A stretch of 64,000 nucleotides of DNA. Origin: Malus domestica. Taxonomy: Eukaryota; Streptophyta; Magnoliopsida; Rosales; Rosaceae. The stretch's first letter is position 1, and each line of letters starts with the position of its first letter. Below, in pieces: positions 12,003 to 23,716 of the stretch. The stretch covers positions 15,942,001-16,006,000 of the forward strand of contig NC_091671.1 in assembly GCF_042453785.1 (NCBI RefSeq), in the 5' to 3' direction. Both the position numbers and the translations under genes were made by a program. Under the pieces are notes generated by a model that saw only the letters and a program-made list of their open reading frames with translations, made no database searches and had not been told where the DNA came from.

Positions 12003-13140
12003 TGAGATTATACAAATTATACTCCAATCGTCCCGTCAGACTTTTCGTTACGTAAGTGGGAGCGAAACGACATTTTTCGTGTATTAGAAGAGTATCACTA
12101 CATTGGTATAGAATTACCATGACACAGTAATATGTAACTGTCAAAGGTTTGTGAACTATTTTCCAATCACTTTAAGCCAAAAATTCAACTTTTCAACACT
12201 GTAAAAAGGGTCTGTAATTTGAAATCTTTTGACAAGAGCAGCACTAAGGGCTCAAGCTGTCTCGTTTGGGGGCATCTTTAGACCCCAACCATATCCTTTC
12301 TCCAGACCTTGTTCGGACACCCCGATTCTAACCCGTGTGGCACGAAATGTACAAGTTGCCGGTTGCAGCAGAGATACTTTCACGTAATGGATTTCGCTAT
12401 AGACAAGGAATTCCAAAATGCATAGAACTGCGAATGGCACGACGCCTCTTCCCAAAATGGAATAGATGTATACATATATGTACCATGTGTATATACACAT
12501 CAAGATATCTAGACTTTTCGCGGTAACAATGTAATCAACCAATAACTTCGTTGCTAAAACAAAGCTTGAACAATTCTGGCTGGTTTGACAATTCAGTACA
12601 GGATTGGAGGTATAAATCCCTCCTATCTTAGTTTCTGGATTTTAAGAGAAAAACATTCACCCATACAAACAACATACTCGAGTAAGAACAGGAACTTCTT
12701 TTTGGCTAAATCTACCGTCTTGTCAACGTCTCAGAGTCCCAACAAAAAGCTTCACCTGCCAGAAACAATGAAAGAGATTACAATTCTAAATGTTGGAAAG
12801 GATCATATTTTGTGTCGCATATGCTTTGGGACTCGACAACTCACACTTGGAGTCTCGTAGTTGCAAATTAAAAGAACGTGAACGAAATTAATACAACAAA
12901 ATTGCACAGGAAGACATGCCAAAAAAGGTGAGCGCCAATGAAGAATTCAATTTCAACTTCTAAAAGAATGACATCCTTTCTTAGATTTACTCGAGAAACA
13001 TTATTTTGTTGCCTTAATTATCAGGATTTTAATTTGTGTTGACTTGTTATGTTATATAGATTATAATCTCACACTAAAAACTAACTGATTTTGTTGTTGA
13101 AAAGATGCAACACAATAGCAGCTGGAATGAAAGTGAAACC
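12003..13140. other. Region between convergent genes, including 3'UTRs
   Basis: The + strand reductase and the - strand uS17m gene end towards each other here. The 3'UTRs presumably occupy the edges. The middle (about 12245-12880) has open frames on both strands without recognisable motifs. I see no gene and no clear transposon. Confidence 0.4.
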
Positions 13141-13511
13141 TTACGATGTAGTCTGTGTTGAAGCTGGAGGTGAATCTGATGGTAAAGGAGGCTGGTAGAT
13201 GCGTGCTTTGGTGAGGATTTCAGCCACAACCCAATGTTTGCGCTTGCTCAGAGGCCTCGATGGATCCAATCGAACCTGATTAAATAGTTTGCTTAAATTT
13301 AAATTAATAATAACTAAATAACTAGAGAGAGAGAGAGATAAAGACATACTCGGTCACCGATGTTGCAATGATTCTGCTCATCATGGGCCATGAACTTGGA
13401 GGTCCTCTTCACGTATCGGTTGTAGAGCTTGTGATGGAACAGCCTGTCCACTGCCACCACCACCGACTTCTGCATCTTATTGGAAACTACCATCCCTACC
13501 ACCGTCTTCAT
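13141..13511 (-). CDS. Mitochondrial small-subunit ribosomal protein uS17 (S17)
   Basis: Two coding exons, 13511-13350 and 13275-13141, total 297 bases for 98 residues. The donor (CGA|gtatgt) and the acceptor (tttaatcag|GTT) are clear. The protein is an OB-fold uS17: it begins [20 protein letters not shown], continues with [20 protein letters not shown] and [21 protein letters not shown], and has a short Pro/Ser/Thr tail. uS17 binds 16S-type rRNA early in small-subunit assembly. The absence of a plastid transit peptide, the short length and the sequence fit the nuclear-encoded mitochondrial form in plants. The frame has no defects. A 5'UTR intron lies upstream, and the gene is head to head with the PPR pseudogene. 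Confidence 0.88.
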
Positions 13512-13523
13512 CTCTTTTAAACC

Positions 13524-14168
13524 CTAATGAACAACAGCTGACCACTGACCCTTGAGCATCTCACATCGAACATATAATCAAACTCATAATCAGATCAAAC
13601 CACAGTTAGCCCTAAACTGTACCGTCCAACTAGCTCACAAGTGAACTAAAACGGTTCTTAGTTCTATATCGTATTTCTCGGCATAACTCCAGAATTCAAT
13701 TCAAGTCAGTGCAATTCCTTTGATAACGAGTTATTGAACCGACAGCATAGGAGCTCAATGATATCCATTGCTCAGCAAAAACATTCAATTGATTTGGTAG
13801 CTATCAACGAATCAAAAAACAACGCTGCAATCCTTCTTAACAATCGCATTTTGAAAAATACTTGGTACATATGAAACATTCATCCAGAAATAATCATGTC
13901 AAGCCAATGGATTGAAATATTGGATTCTTACTTCTCTTACCCTAATTCGAGTCGCAAATGAGGTTTTCCTATGCAAAGAGAAAGTACAAATATACTAACA
14001 AAAATTTCAAAATTCACTGGAGAACAACAAATTATCATCATTAATTTATACCACACCCATCAAATCTCCAGTAAGTGCTCATCATCACAAGATTTCAGTA
14101 ATATTTCATGTTTTTCTCCAAATTTAAACCACGGAAATATGGAAAATTCGGAGAAATTGAAACCTTAC
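13524..14168 (-). other. 5'UTR intron of the uS17m gene
   Basis: On the minus strand, a donor TTTTGCAG|GTAAGG at 14168 and an acceptor TGTTCATTAG at 13524 bracket about 645 bases. They leave a spliced leader that ends twelve bases before the uS17m ATG. The first untranslated exon would then lie about 14169-14350. Leader introns are common in plant ribosomal-protein genes. This is inferred from splice signals only. Confidence 0.55.
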
Positions 14169-14700
14169 CTGCAAAACTGCGACAAAGCAATGCAGTGGTG
14201 GCTCGAGAGCGGAAGACGACGGAAGAAAGAGTGAAGAATCGGGCCTTCAGGTGGCGGACGGCGAATTGAACGGATCGAAATTTGATAGAAATCGTCAGTG
14301 GCCGACGGAGAAGATAGTGATGAAATGAAATAAGAGAGACTGCGAAGTCTTAAACCTTTCGAAAACAAAATAAAAAAAATATAAAAGGTTTTATAATTGG
14401 GTAACGTTAAGAAAATTAAATTTAGAGAAAAAATTTTAAAAATTAAAAAACATGAAAATTAATAATTAGTTTATCACGCTTATTTTTATTAATGACAGAT
14501 TATTTAGTTTATGAATTTTGTCCTTAAATTTAACATTACTCTTTATAATTAAAGACTTATCTATTAAACATTACTCTCACTTTATCTTGTGAAAGTTTCA
14601 CTTTGCTTGCTGTGAAAATCAAATCATTTCACTTTATTTCGCCAATTTGTTTCATGAATGTTAAATAAATAGATAATGTTAAAGAGAATAAGTTTATAGG

Positions 14701-15213
14701 CAAGGTCTAAAATATCGATATTATCCTGATATTTCCATCGAAGTTTCTGTGTTTTTGAACTACCGATATTTCTAATATCATCGATATTTTATACCTTAAT
14801 AGGAACTCTATGTGGTACTAAGTCACTCATGTATCTTACCATGCAATGTATAAAGTGTAAAATATTGTACTAATTCATTATATATAAATGATTATGGTGT
14901 GTTTAAACTTCTTTCATTAATTATTACATATTTTCTACACTCATAATGTTTGCCAGCTCGCTATATAATCAACTTAAATCAGTTAAATCCATCATGCAAT
15001 GCATTTCCTTCCAATTTTTTGTGATAAACTAATAGATAATTGACTAAATAAAACATCCTGCAAAGTTTCAATAAAAATTTCCAAGTTTTTCTTACAATTT
15101 TCGTGGTTTTTATTCAATTTTTATCAATATCGATAATATCCTGATATTTCCATCGAAATTTCCGTATTTTTGGACTACCGATATTTCCGATATCATCGAT
15201 ATTTTAAACCTTG
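14701..15213. mobile_element. MITE with CAAGGTTTAAAATATCGAT ends and internal direct copies
   Basis: The left end CAAGGTCTAAAATATCGAT and the right end ATCGATATTTTAAACCTTG are inverted repeats with one mismatch. Each end carries a ~95-base block ('atcctgatatttccatcg' and so on) in direct orientation, at about 14710-14806 and 15122-15213. Flanks TTTATAGG and TTTACAGA could be a worn 8-bp target duplication. There is no coding capacity. It sits between the head-to-head uS17m and PPR promoters. Confidence 0.55.
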
Positions 15214-15575
15214 TTTACAGAAAAAATTTTAAAAATTAAATAATATGAAAGGTCATTATTAATTTATTACTTAAGCATTAATATTTCATGTCATTTTGAC
15301 AAAAATGAGTCATTGCCTTTATCTTTGAAATTGAAAGGCCTATGTTGTAGAAGTAAATAGTATGAAATAACTTGATTATATTAAGAAATCAGTCAAAGTT
15401 AAGACTTTTCAAATAAGAAATACAGACGGTACTAAATAACAAATCAATAAATAAGCCTAAAACCCTACGAAATAAAAAATAAAAAAGCCCTCGCAAATGT
15501 CCGTCTCTCAGTCTCAGCAGCATCCCTCTCTTCATTCGAACATCAAAGCGCTCTCTTCTCTCTCTCCTCCGAGAA

Positions 15576-18000
15576 ATGAATTTGCGGCACTTGATTTCCA
15601 GGCAAGCAGTAAACAATGCTTCAAAAGTCAGTGGAACGTTGCGATCGCTGCATGCTTTCACAACCATAGCAGCAGACCCAGTAACTCATTACATTCGTCC
15701 ACCCGGCTATGGCGGCTCTAAACCCCTCAAGAACCCTAATTTCCCAAAACCCATTTCCCATTTCACCGGTACATTCACTCTGCTCAAGCTCAAGCACAAG
15801 CTGTTGATTCCGAGGATTCCGAGCAGGAGGAAGACGAAGCCGTTCGCGATTTCCTGTCCCGGTTCGTGTGGATCATGCGACAGAAGCTCTCCGAATTGTA
15901 CCCGGGATCCGATAAGGCAACCGTCGACGGCATGCTGTTGATTATTGTGGAAAGAGTTGTGGCGGAGATGGAGAAAGGCGGCATTGGGCAGATGCTCGGT
16001 TCGTCGCAATACACGGATGATTTTAGTGAGGATTTGTGGAGGACGGTGTGGGAGGTGAGCAATATGGTGTTGGAGGACATGAGGATGGAGGCGAAAAAAG
16101 GAGAAAATGAAGGGTTTTTTACAGGAAGAGGAGGTGAAGGAGATGTGCAGATTTGCCGGTGAAGTCGGAATTCGAGGGGATATGCTTAGGGAGCTGAGGT
16201 TCAAGTGGGCACAAGAGAAGATGGAGGAAACTAAGTTTTATCTTTGCTTGGAGCGGCTTCGAGAGGGGGACAAGAAGGCGGAGGAAGCAGGGGAGGAAGT
16301 AGAAGGAATGCAAGGTGAAGCCACAAGGGAAGAGGTGAAGTCTAAGGTTGTTTCACTTCCGAAGAGGCGGGGGAAGATCAAGTACAATATATATGGTCTT
16401 GATCTGTCTGACCCCAAGTGGGTAGAAGTGGCTGATAGAATCCATGAGGCTGAAGAAATTACTTGGCCTCAGGAACCGAAATCCATATCCGGGAAATGCA
16501 AATTGGTCGAACCCAGTGCACAAGGCTCCCGCTTTACGCAGGGTCTGGGAGAGGTGAATGTCGGCTAGCTTTAACCCCATTTATGGAGAGGCTGCTCCCA
16601 AGTCTCGAACCCGAGACCTACCGCTCATGGGAAATGCAAATTGGTAACTGCGAAAATTATTCAAACGAATGTGGCGGATGACCAGTCTCCGTTTTTGGCT
16701 GAATGGATAGAGCTGCTTCAACCTAGTAGGATTGATTGGCTCAATTTGATGGATAGATTGAAAGAGCAGAACACTGGCTTATACTTCAAGGTACACACCA
16801 CTATTTTGATGAAAAAGTTGTAGGGATATGGTGAGGTGAGTTGAGGTTTATACATATATGTGGCTGATAAGATAAATGATTTGTTTTAGCGGTTTAGTAT
16901 AAGGAAATGCACCTTCTGATGGTGGGTTCATTAATTTCATATTGGTTATACCCGAAGCAAACGATGCTGAAAAGTTTGTTTTGTAGGTCGCAGAACTTGT
17001 ACCTGATGAGAAATCCTTCTAGACAAACATTCGTGACTATTCAATTCTTATTGATGCCCATGCAAAAGAGAACCGTCTAGAAGATGCTGAGAGAATTTTG
17101 AAGAAGATGAATGAAAATGGTATCGTGCCTGATATTTTAACTACCATTAGTTTGGTTCACATGTACAGCAAGGTAGGCAATCTCGATGGTGCAAAACAAG
17201 CATTTGAAAGCTTAAGGAGCTAGGGCTTCAAACCAGATGTCAATGTCTAAATTTGGAGAGTTATTGATGAGAGAGATGGAAGCAAAAGACATCAAACCCA
17301 CAAAAGAAATCTTCATGGCATTGCTTCGGTCATTTGCACAAAGGGTTATATTGGTGGAGTGCGACGAATTGCCAATATTATGCAGTTTGCAGGGTTCTAG
17401 CCGACATTGAAGTCTTATACACTGCTTGTAGAGGCATATGGGAAAGCTGGCAACCTTGATCAGGCAAGGAGCAACTTCGATTACATGATGAAAGTTGGGC
17501 ACATGCCTGATGACAGATGCACTGCAAGCATGCTTGCAGCTTATGAAAAAAAGAATTTACTGGATAAAGCGTTGAATCTGTTAACACAGCTTGAAAAGGA
17601 TGGATTTAAGCCTGGAGTTGCCACTTACTCTGTTCTTATAGATTGGTTGGGTAAATTGCAGCTAGTTGGTGAGGTTGAACAACTATTGGGAAAGATTGCC
17701 GAGCAAGGTGAGGCTCATCCACTAAAAGTTCATATTGGCCTTTTTGATATGTACGCTAAGGCTGGAGTCGAGAAAAAGGCACTCCAAGCATTGGGAGTAT
17801 TGGAGGCTAAGAAGGATCAATTAGGTTCAGAGGAGTTTGAGAGGATCATAAACGGGCTTATAGCTGGTGGGTTTGTGCAGGATGCTCATAGGGTACGCAG
17901 TCTGATGGAGGCTCAGGGTTTTGCTCTGTCAGAGCCACTTAAGATGGCCCTAATGGCATCTCAAGCTTTTGGGCGCAAAAGGCCCTCAATGAGAAGATAG
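15576..18000 (+). pseudogene. PPR596-like pentatricopeptide repeat protein pseudogene (mitochondrial type)
   Basis: Translated pieces in order match plant PPR proteins of the PPR596 type: a mitochondrial-like N-terminus (MNLRHLISRQAVNNASK), a middle block with FVWIMRQKLSELYPGSDK and WVEVADRIHEAEE, then PPR motifs such as YSILIDAHAKENRLEDAERI and YTLLVEAYGKAGNLDQAR, and a basic end. Intact relatives bind organellar RNA. The copy is broken in several ways. There is a frameshift near 15763 and another near 16095 in an A-run. A SINE sits at 16507-16628 with an in-frame TAG. TAG stops occur at about 17020, 17221 and 17398, and part of a PPR unit is lost near 17250. An intron at 16792-16986 keeps its GT/AG borders. 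The last 197 codons are open, so a shorter product cannot be excluded. Confidence 0.85.
16507..16628 (-). mobile_element. SINE (Au-like) inserted in the PPR596-like exon
   Basis: The 122-base insert is flanked by a perfect 16-bp target duplication, GGGAAATGCAAATTGG, at 16491-16506 and 16629-16644. Read on the minus strand it has a pol III box-B-like GGTTCGAGACTT, then a body that I recognise as close to the plant Au SINE family ('gcctctccataaatgggg', 'ccagaccctgcgtaaagc'). The 5' part with box A appears to be missing. Insert plus duplication is 138 bases, a multiple of three, so the host frame resumes, but the insert brings in a TAG stop. Confidence 0.8.
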
Positions 18001-19670
18001 TTTGAGGGCCATTTTCAGGTGCTTCACAATCTTTTGGCTGCAAGACCACTGTTAAGATGTTTTGTAGTTTAGGAATTCATAGCTTTTTGGCCGCACATAG
18101 TCAGATAAAAGGTTCTATTCATTGCATTATCATTATGATATTTACCTTGTTTCCAATGCTCACATGGACAGAATGCAAGTCAGGTGTTGGAGCCAGAATT
18201 GGTAATAAATTGTTTGAACGCACTAAATGACTAGGCTGATTTAGTTTTGCAATCTTTCGTTTTAGCATGTTTTTGTGATTGCGTTTGAAAAGTGCTCAAC
18301 TTTTAGATTTCAATGTTTAACCGATAATAGTTTCTGATCTTTCGTTGCAATGAGTCCTAAAGGGGATTGTATTTACTATGATAATTTATAAGGTGGATAC
18401 AAAGCGAACATGTGTTTACCTATGGCTGATGCTGCTTAACAAACCTGAATGTGTTTATGATTTATGTGATACAAGTTGAATGGATCTTTACCGTTAACTG
18501 ATACTGCATATTATTTAGAACTGTGGTTCGTCACGAGTTCTAGATCTGAAACGCCAAGAGAATCTCCAAGTTGATGGCCTACAACAAGCTAAACCATTGA
18601 AATATATGTGACCAAGTACGTATGTTTCTCTTCCCTTTCCTTATTTAATGATAATTAACTTAATTTCAAGCAAACAGTGTCATCGGGCCCTTTTGTAACC
18701 ATTGGGGGGTTTGAATAAGCATAAGCATTGGGTTGTTGCCGATGCATCTATCGGCCTTTTATACCAGCAGTTTCACCTTCACGTTCAGCTCACCTCATTC
18801 TGATTCTTAAGGTTTCACTTTCATTCCAGCTGCTATTATGTTCTATTCTTTCAACCACAAAATTAGTTCCTTTAATTAGTTTTTGTATGTACTCAATCCT
18901 ATTGTAATAGCATGTGATTATAACAAATGTAAACCTCATTTTCCGAATCTGTATTATTATAGTAGAGTAAAACCTCTATAAATGAATAATGTTGGGACTA
19001 AGAAAAATTATTATTTTAGAGAGGAATTTTAGAGAGGTTATTACATCGATAACGTTGATGCTGGAATGCTTTTTCTTCCTTGATCTAGTAAGATTTTCCT
19101 TATGGTCGGAAAAACATCGTGAGTAAGACAGTGTTTCCTTTCCTCGTTGAGTATTGGTACATTGATATGTGGTTTGCCTTGGAAGTTCTGATATGTGCAT
19201 CTGAACGATCATTTCATTCATGCCTAATGCAAAAAACACAGCCTAGTAACTGTACCGGGAATAGCTGTATTCTTATTGATATTAGTCAGATTACGTTTTT
19301 GCAGTTCTCAACTCAAAGAATCAACACACATTTGTGCCAATTTATTTCTTGCCTAAATTGTGAGAGGGATCATACAGCTTCCATGCATCAGTTCAAAATA
19401 CAATGTGCATGCTTGATCGTCTGGAATGTTTTTAGTGTGCGTTTGAAGCATGTATCAATCATTTGTTCAAGCATCTTTATAATCTTGGAAGAATGTATGA
19501 GTACGGTACAATGCTAGCATTAACCGATGATCGTGAAAAAACTTTGATGTTGCTTGATTTGTACGCTTTGGAAGAATGTCAAACTGCTACTCCCAACTAG
19601 CCATCTAAAGGGTTGACATGTACAAATTATGGTGCTTGTAAAATGGGGCACCTTGCCTGTAATACTAACA
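18001..19670. other. Intergenic region downstream of the PPR pseudogene
   Basis: No gene is recognised. The first part may be the old 3'UTR of the PPR gene. Open frames around 18976-19517 have no family motifs. A pogo-type MITE end is listed separately. Confidence 0.4.
18964..19045. mobile_element. Emigrant/pogo-like MITE fragment
   Basis: 'agtaaaacctctataaatga' followed by 'aataatgttgggacta' and 'ttagagaggttat' resembles the terminal region of Emigrant-type (pogo-like) MITEs, whose ends read CAGTAAAACCTCTATAAATT. Only one end is clear and no TA duplication pair was found. Confidence 0.4.
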
Positions 19671-20533
19671 TGAATCCGGAATGGAGGTTTTGATTAAGGC
19701 GGTAGCTCAAGAAATCCCGGCGTATCCGATGAATCTATTCAAATTCCCTACTACGTTCTGTAATGAATTAGATGCTCTGATTTCCCAATTTTTGTGGGGG
19801 CAAAAAGGTAGTGAGAACCGCATCCATTGGGTTTCCAATAAGAGGTTATGTAGATCGAAGTCTGACGGCTGGCTTGGGTTTCAGAACTTTGAAAAGTTTA
19901 ATGAAGCTCTTCTGGCTAAATAATGTTGGAGATTGATAACTAAGCTAAACACTTTGTGGGTGACCGTTCTTAAAGCTGGATATTTCCCTCATCGTTCCTT
20001 CCTTGAAGCTAAGAGAGGGAAGAGAGCTTCCTGGGCTTGGTCTAGTTTATTGGCAGGAAGAGACGTCCTACTATGAGGTGCTGGAAAATTATGAATGTCG
20101 TGATGTATACGTTTGGAATGATCGATGGCTCCCATATATCCCCTTGGGAAAATCGGAACCATTGAGCATTGTGCCAATTACTCAATATATGTGGGTGGAG
20201 TCTCTAATTAGTCCGGACATTGGGACTTGGGATATTACATTCTTGCAACCTTTTCTATCATGGAGAGACTATGATGCGATTTTAAATACTTCCATTGGTA
20301 ACCCATTACTTCAGGATCTATTTGTGTGTCCTTGTGAGAAAACTGGAACATATTCGGTTCGCTCCGGTCAGTGGCAAAGCCATGATTTCTCGGGGGGAGG
20401 GACAAACTTAAAAGAATACAAGGTTAAAGAAAAATGGCAACAACTAAATTTTTTAATATAGTAATCTCTTCCATAATTAATCAATACAAACAAATTACAA
20501 TTATTGCCGGCGATATTTCATGTCATGAAAACG

Positions 20534-20725
20534 TCACATAATAGGCTCATTATCAATCAAAGCAAATACATCTCTTTCAATGTAAACAACCATGCTATCA
20601 CTCAACCATTGATCTCTCATTTTGTTACGCAATGGTGTTTTCACAATCTTCATAGCAGAAAAAGCTCTTTCCACCGAAGCGGTTGCAACTGGTAACACCA
20701 AAGTCAATGTAAGAAGCTTATACAC
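20534..20725 (-). pseudogene. hAT transposase C-terminal dimerisation domain remnant
   Basis: The 63-residue frame contains LTLVLPVATASVERAFSAMK followed by KTPLRNKMRDQWLSD and YIERDVFALIDNE. This is the conserved hAT-family C-terminal dimerisation region as found in zf-MYM/TTF-type plant hAT proteins. The DDE core and the BED finger are missing. It lies near the left end of the surrounding hAT element in the orientation expected for a transposase C-terminus. Confidence 0.85.
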
Positions 20726-20817
20726 TAACTAACATATAGCTTTCACACCTCCCGGTCTTCACTAACTCTTTTGCAAGATCACTAATTCCTCTTAATGATG
20801 AAAACTCACTATGATCT

Positions 20818-21570
20818 TCATATCATGAATGTAATTGTCAATGCATTATTCACCATTAATTCCTGGTTCAGCCCCAATTTCACTGCCAAACTATGAATCA
20901 CCATCCCCATATTTACTTCTCCATTCCCAGCATACAAAGGCAATACAGTCACCAACATACCAACATCCGGTACTAGAGCTTCCTCACCCTCTAAAATCTT
21001 CCCCAACAAACTATAACTCTCATGATCCAATCCATTCTCTAAGAACCCGCATATCATCGAATTCCAAGAAACCAAATTTTTCTCAAGCATTATCTCGAAC
21101 ACTTTAGCTGCATCCTCAACCGACCCGCATTTCCCATACATTGCAATCAACGCATTGCCTACAAACACATCCGAAATCAGTCCCATCTATTGATCAACTC
21201 CACAAACACATCAATGGCATTAACAAAAAGCTCGTTTCTTGCATACCCACTAACAAGCGCATTCCACTGGAACAAGTTCTTCCTCTTCAGCCCGTCAAAA
21301 ACTGAGCGGGAATCCAAGGGAGAACCGCACATTGCATACATGGTAATGATGCGTGTGTTGAGAACAAAGTCACAACTGAAAACGGTCGATGCAGATACCA
21401 AGTTATGGACTTTGCGTCCGGTTTCAATGTCCTTGTGGCGCCCGCAGGCCTGTAACAAGGCTCCCATGGCATCATTCCCTTGCTGGGAGCTGGAAACTGC
21501 ATCGTGAGAGTGTACTTGAAGAATGGTCAGAGCCTCCGAGAGGTTTCCATCCTTCCCACGCCACCGTTTT
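20818..21570 (-). pseudogene. Captured PPR (DYW-subfamily, At1g18485-like) gene fragment
   Basis: Minus-strand translation gives PPR units in order: GALLQACGRHKDIETGRKVH, then NTRIITMYAMCGSPLDSRSV, FQWNALVSGYARNELFVNAI, and after a break DVFVGNALIAMYGKCGSVED and LVSWNSMICGFLENGLDHES. This matches the N-terminal half of DYW-type PPR proteins like Arabidopsis At1g18485. About 40 residues are deleted at 21180-21190, shifting the frame. Both ends of the fragment lie within the hAT borders, so it was carried by the transposon. No intact parental copy is in this window. Confidence 0.8.
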
Positions 21571-22972
21571 ATTTTTAAATTTTTAAATTTTTTTACCAGG
21601 ACCAAAACGACGTCGTTTTGGCCTGGATTTAAAAAAAATAGCAATCTGCTGCTGTTACGGGCAACAAAACGGATCGCCCAGCAAACAGAGGAGATGAACC
21701 AATGGGTTTTCCGGCGAGGGGAGTGGCGAACCCAGCTCTCCAGTGGTGTTTCTCGGAGAGGGGAGTGACAGCCGCCACTCCTCGCCCTCACGTGGCTTCG
21801 CCACTGGCTCCGATTACCATTAGGCAATGACCTGTCACAATCCTCAAAGATCTCTCATGGCCACTACTTCGGCCAACATTCCAAATTTTGTTTGGCAGTG
21901 GTTGTGGAGTATGCGTGCGTTACAAAAAATTAAGTGTTTTATGTGGAAGACACTTCACGAGGCTATTGCTACCAAGGTGAATTTATTTAAAAAAAGATCT
22001 ACGGATCCAACTAGATGCAATCACCACCTGGGCAAACTAGCTTTTAGTTTGTTTGGAGGCAGCTCCTGGATCGAAGTTTGATAAGAGACGCTTACTGTCT
22101 CATATTGCTTTTACTTGTTGGCACATTTGGAAAACCCGATGCAATTTCCTTTTCAACCACCAACCCATTCATCCCTCGCGGGTAGTCTTCAAAATTTCTA
22201 CTTCTATTGGGACATTCAGGATTGCTACTCAGTCTCCAAGTACTCGGTTAACAAATGCTTCTCGATCCACGGTGCTTCTTGTTACGTGGACTTCTTCAAG
22301 CCCGAGGTTTATCAAGCTAAATGTGGACGCTGGTTGGAAGGTGACCCGGGCTCGAGTTTTGCTAGGGTGGTTGCACGAAACGAAGCTGGGACTTTTTTAG
22401 GTGCAGGTAGGTATCGAGTGCAAGCTATGAGTGTGGTTATGGCGAAGGCGTTGGCAGTTAAACTTGGTTGTGAGTTTGGTCATTAGTTGGGATGGCATTC
22501 TGTGGTTATTGAATTTGATTCCTTTGAAATAGTTTTAGGTTTGCGAGACTTGCCTTTGAATGGCAAGTGGGAAGCTTTCCCTCTACTTCAACAGTGCCTT
22601 CAATTGGGAAATTCTTTCCATGTCTGTCGCTGGTCTTGGATTCCAATATCAGCCAACAAGGCTGCGCAATTTTTGATGTTTTAGTGGTGTAGGGAAATGA
22701 GCAATATGGTTTGGGTTGACAGACCTCCATATTCCCTGGTTCATGTGCTTTGTAATGGCGGTCTTCCTTATCCATACTAGGTCTCTAGGAGGGTAGTGTA
22801 GGGAGTAACATTTTAGCATCAGATGCGGTGTTGAGATCCTTGTAGCTCCTTGCATTAACTAGTTGGGGTGTAATCTCTAGCTGTTTGCCTCTTTGTTGGC
22901 CTACTTGTACTTTTTTGGCTTCTTGGCCTGGTTTAATCTTATCTTGTTTTTTTTTTAAAAAAAAAAAAAAAA

Positions 22973-23716
22973 GTTAAGGAAGAACTGGCATTGTTCATTC
23001 AGGGACTGATTTTGATTTATTTACAACTCTGCCATTCTTTAAAAAAAAAAGCACTGTTATGTGTTGCTGTGTTTGGGCTCGATGTGGGCTTGAGCATAGG
23101 TTGGGGAATAAAGGTATGGATCGAATTTGGGTTGCCTTTCGGTTTATTTACAAAATTGCATTGTTCTAAAAATTTCTGCTTAGTGCCGCCTAGGCCACCG
23201 GCCCGATTAATGCCTAGACGTTTGAAAATTTAGAAAGGGCGCCTAGATTGCTTAGGCACCCGCCTAGCCCGTCCAGACACGCCTAGACATCCGCCTAGGT
23301 TGCGACTCACTTAGACAGAAACTAGATAATTTTCATTTTGCATTATTTTTTTTTTCAATAAATTGTAAGAAACTTGTTAAATACTAAAATGAACACAAAC
23401 TTGCTGGTACTTTTTGCATTGCACAAACACTTTACTTTAATATGAACTATTAGTTGTGATAGTTGTGATGGGATCAAGCTAAATGTGAGAAAGTTAGCAA
23501 CACTTTTAAGACTTTTAACAATGTTGGTACTTTGACCTACAAACTAACCTAAAATGAATATTATTATTGACATTATATTTTATTTGTGATTCTGTTTGAG
23601 CTGAAAATAAAATTATTGGGGCAAGCCTAGGTTTGTTCTTGGCCCAGTACTTTTCCAGAAGTATTATGGGCTGTCCAACCGCCATAGGCCGCCCAATCAG
23701 GTTGGCCGAGTCTTAT
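22973..23716. other. Repeat-derived spacer with CCTAGGC-rich block
   Basis: No gene is visible. Around 23185-23310 there is a dense cluster of 'gcctag' and 'cctaggc' words, as in a plant MITE-like repeat I have seen in other genomes but cannot name. I could not define its ends. Confidence 0.35.

Larger units (their letters stand above)
20369..21806 (-). mobile_element. Pack-type hAT element carrying a PPR gene fragment
   Basis: The ends are CAGTGGCAAAGCCATG (left) and CACGTGGCTTCGCCACTG (right), inverted repeats of hAT type. The flanks are GCTCCGGT (20361-20368) and GCTCCGAT (21807-21814), an 8-bp target duplication with one change. Removing the element and one copy of the duplication restores the LINE frame. 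On the minus strand the element contains the hAT C-terminal dimerisation domain and a captured PPR fragment, each listed separately. The rest of a transposase is absent, so it is non-autonomous. Confidence 0.85.
19677..22972 (+). mobile_element. 5'-truncated LINE (L1-type non-LTR retrotransposon), split by a hAT element
   Basis: The left part (19677-20368) encodes the end of the reverse-transcriptase region (EVLIKAVAQEIPAYPM, then FLWGQKGSENRIHW) and the stretch leading into the zinc-finger domain (GTYSVRSG), with frameshifts. After the hAT insertion, the right part (21815-22700) resumes in frame and gives the RT-associated zinc-binding domain (FVWQWLWSMRALQKIKCFMW) and an RNase H-like domain (RFIKLNVDAGWK...). 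It ends in a 16-base A run at 22957-22972. The absence of an endonuclease region and of upstream RT motifs shows 5' truncation, as expected from target-primed reverse transcription. It is inactive. No clear target duplication was found. Confidence 0.8.

Noticed and set aside
15707..16204. Antisense open frame of 165 codons over the PPR596-like pseudogene
   Set aside because: The sense strand has clear PPR596-type homology there and the antisense product has no family features.
16507..16628. Possible tRNA gene on the minus strand
   Set aside because: It has a box-B-like motif but no cloverleaf or box A, and the 16-bp target duplication shows it is a SINE.
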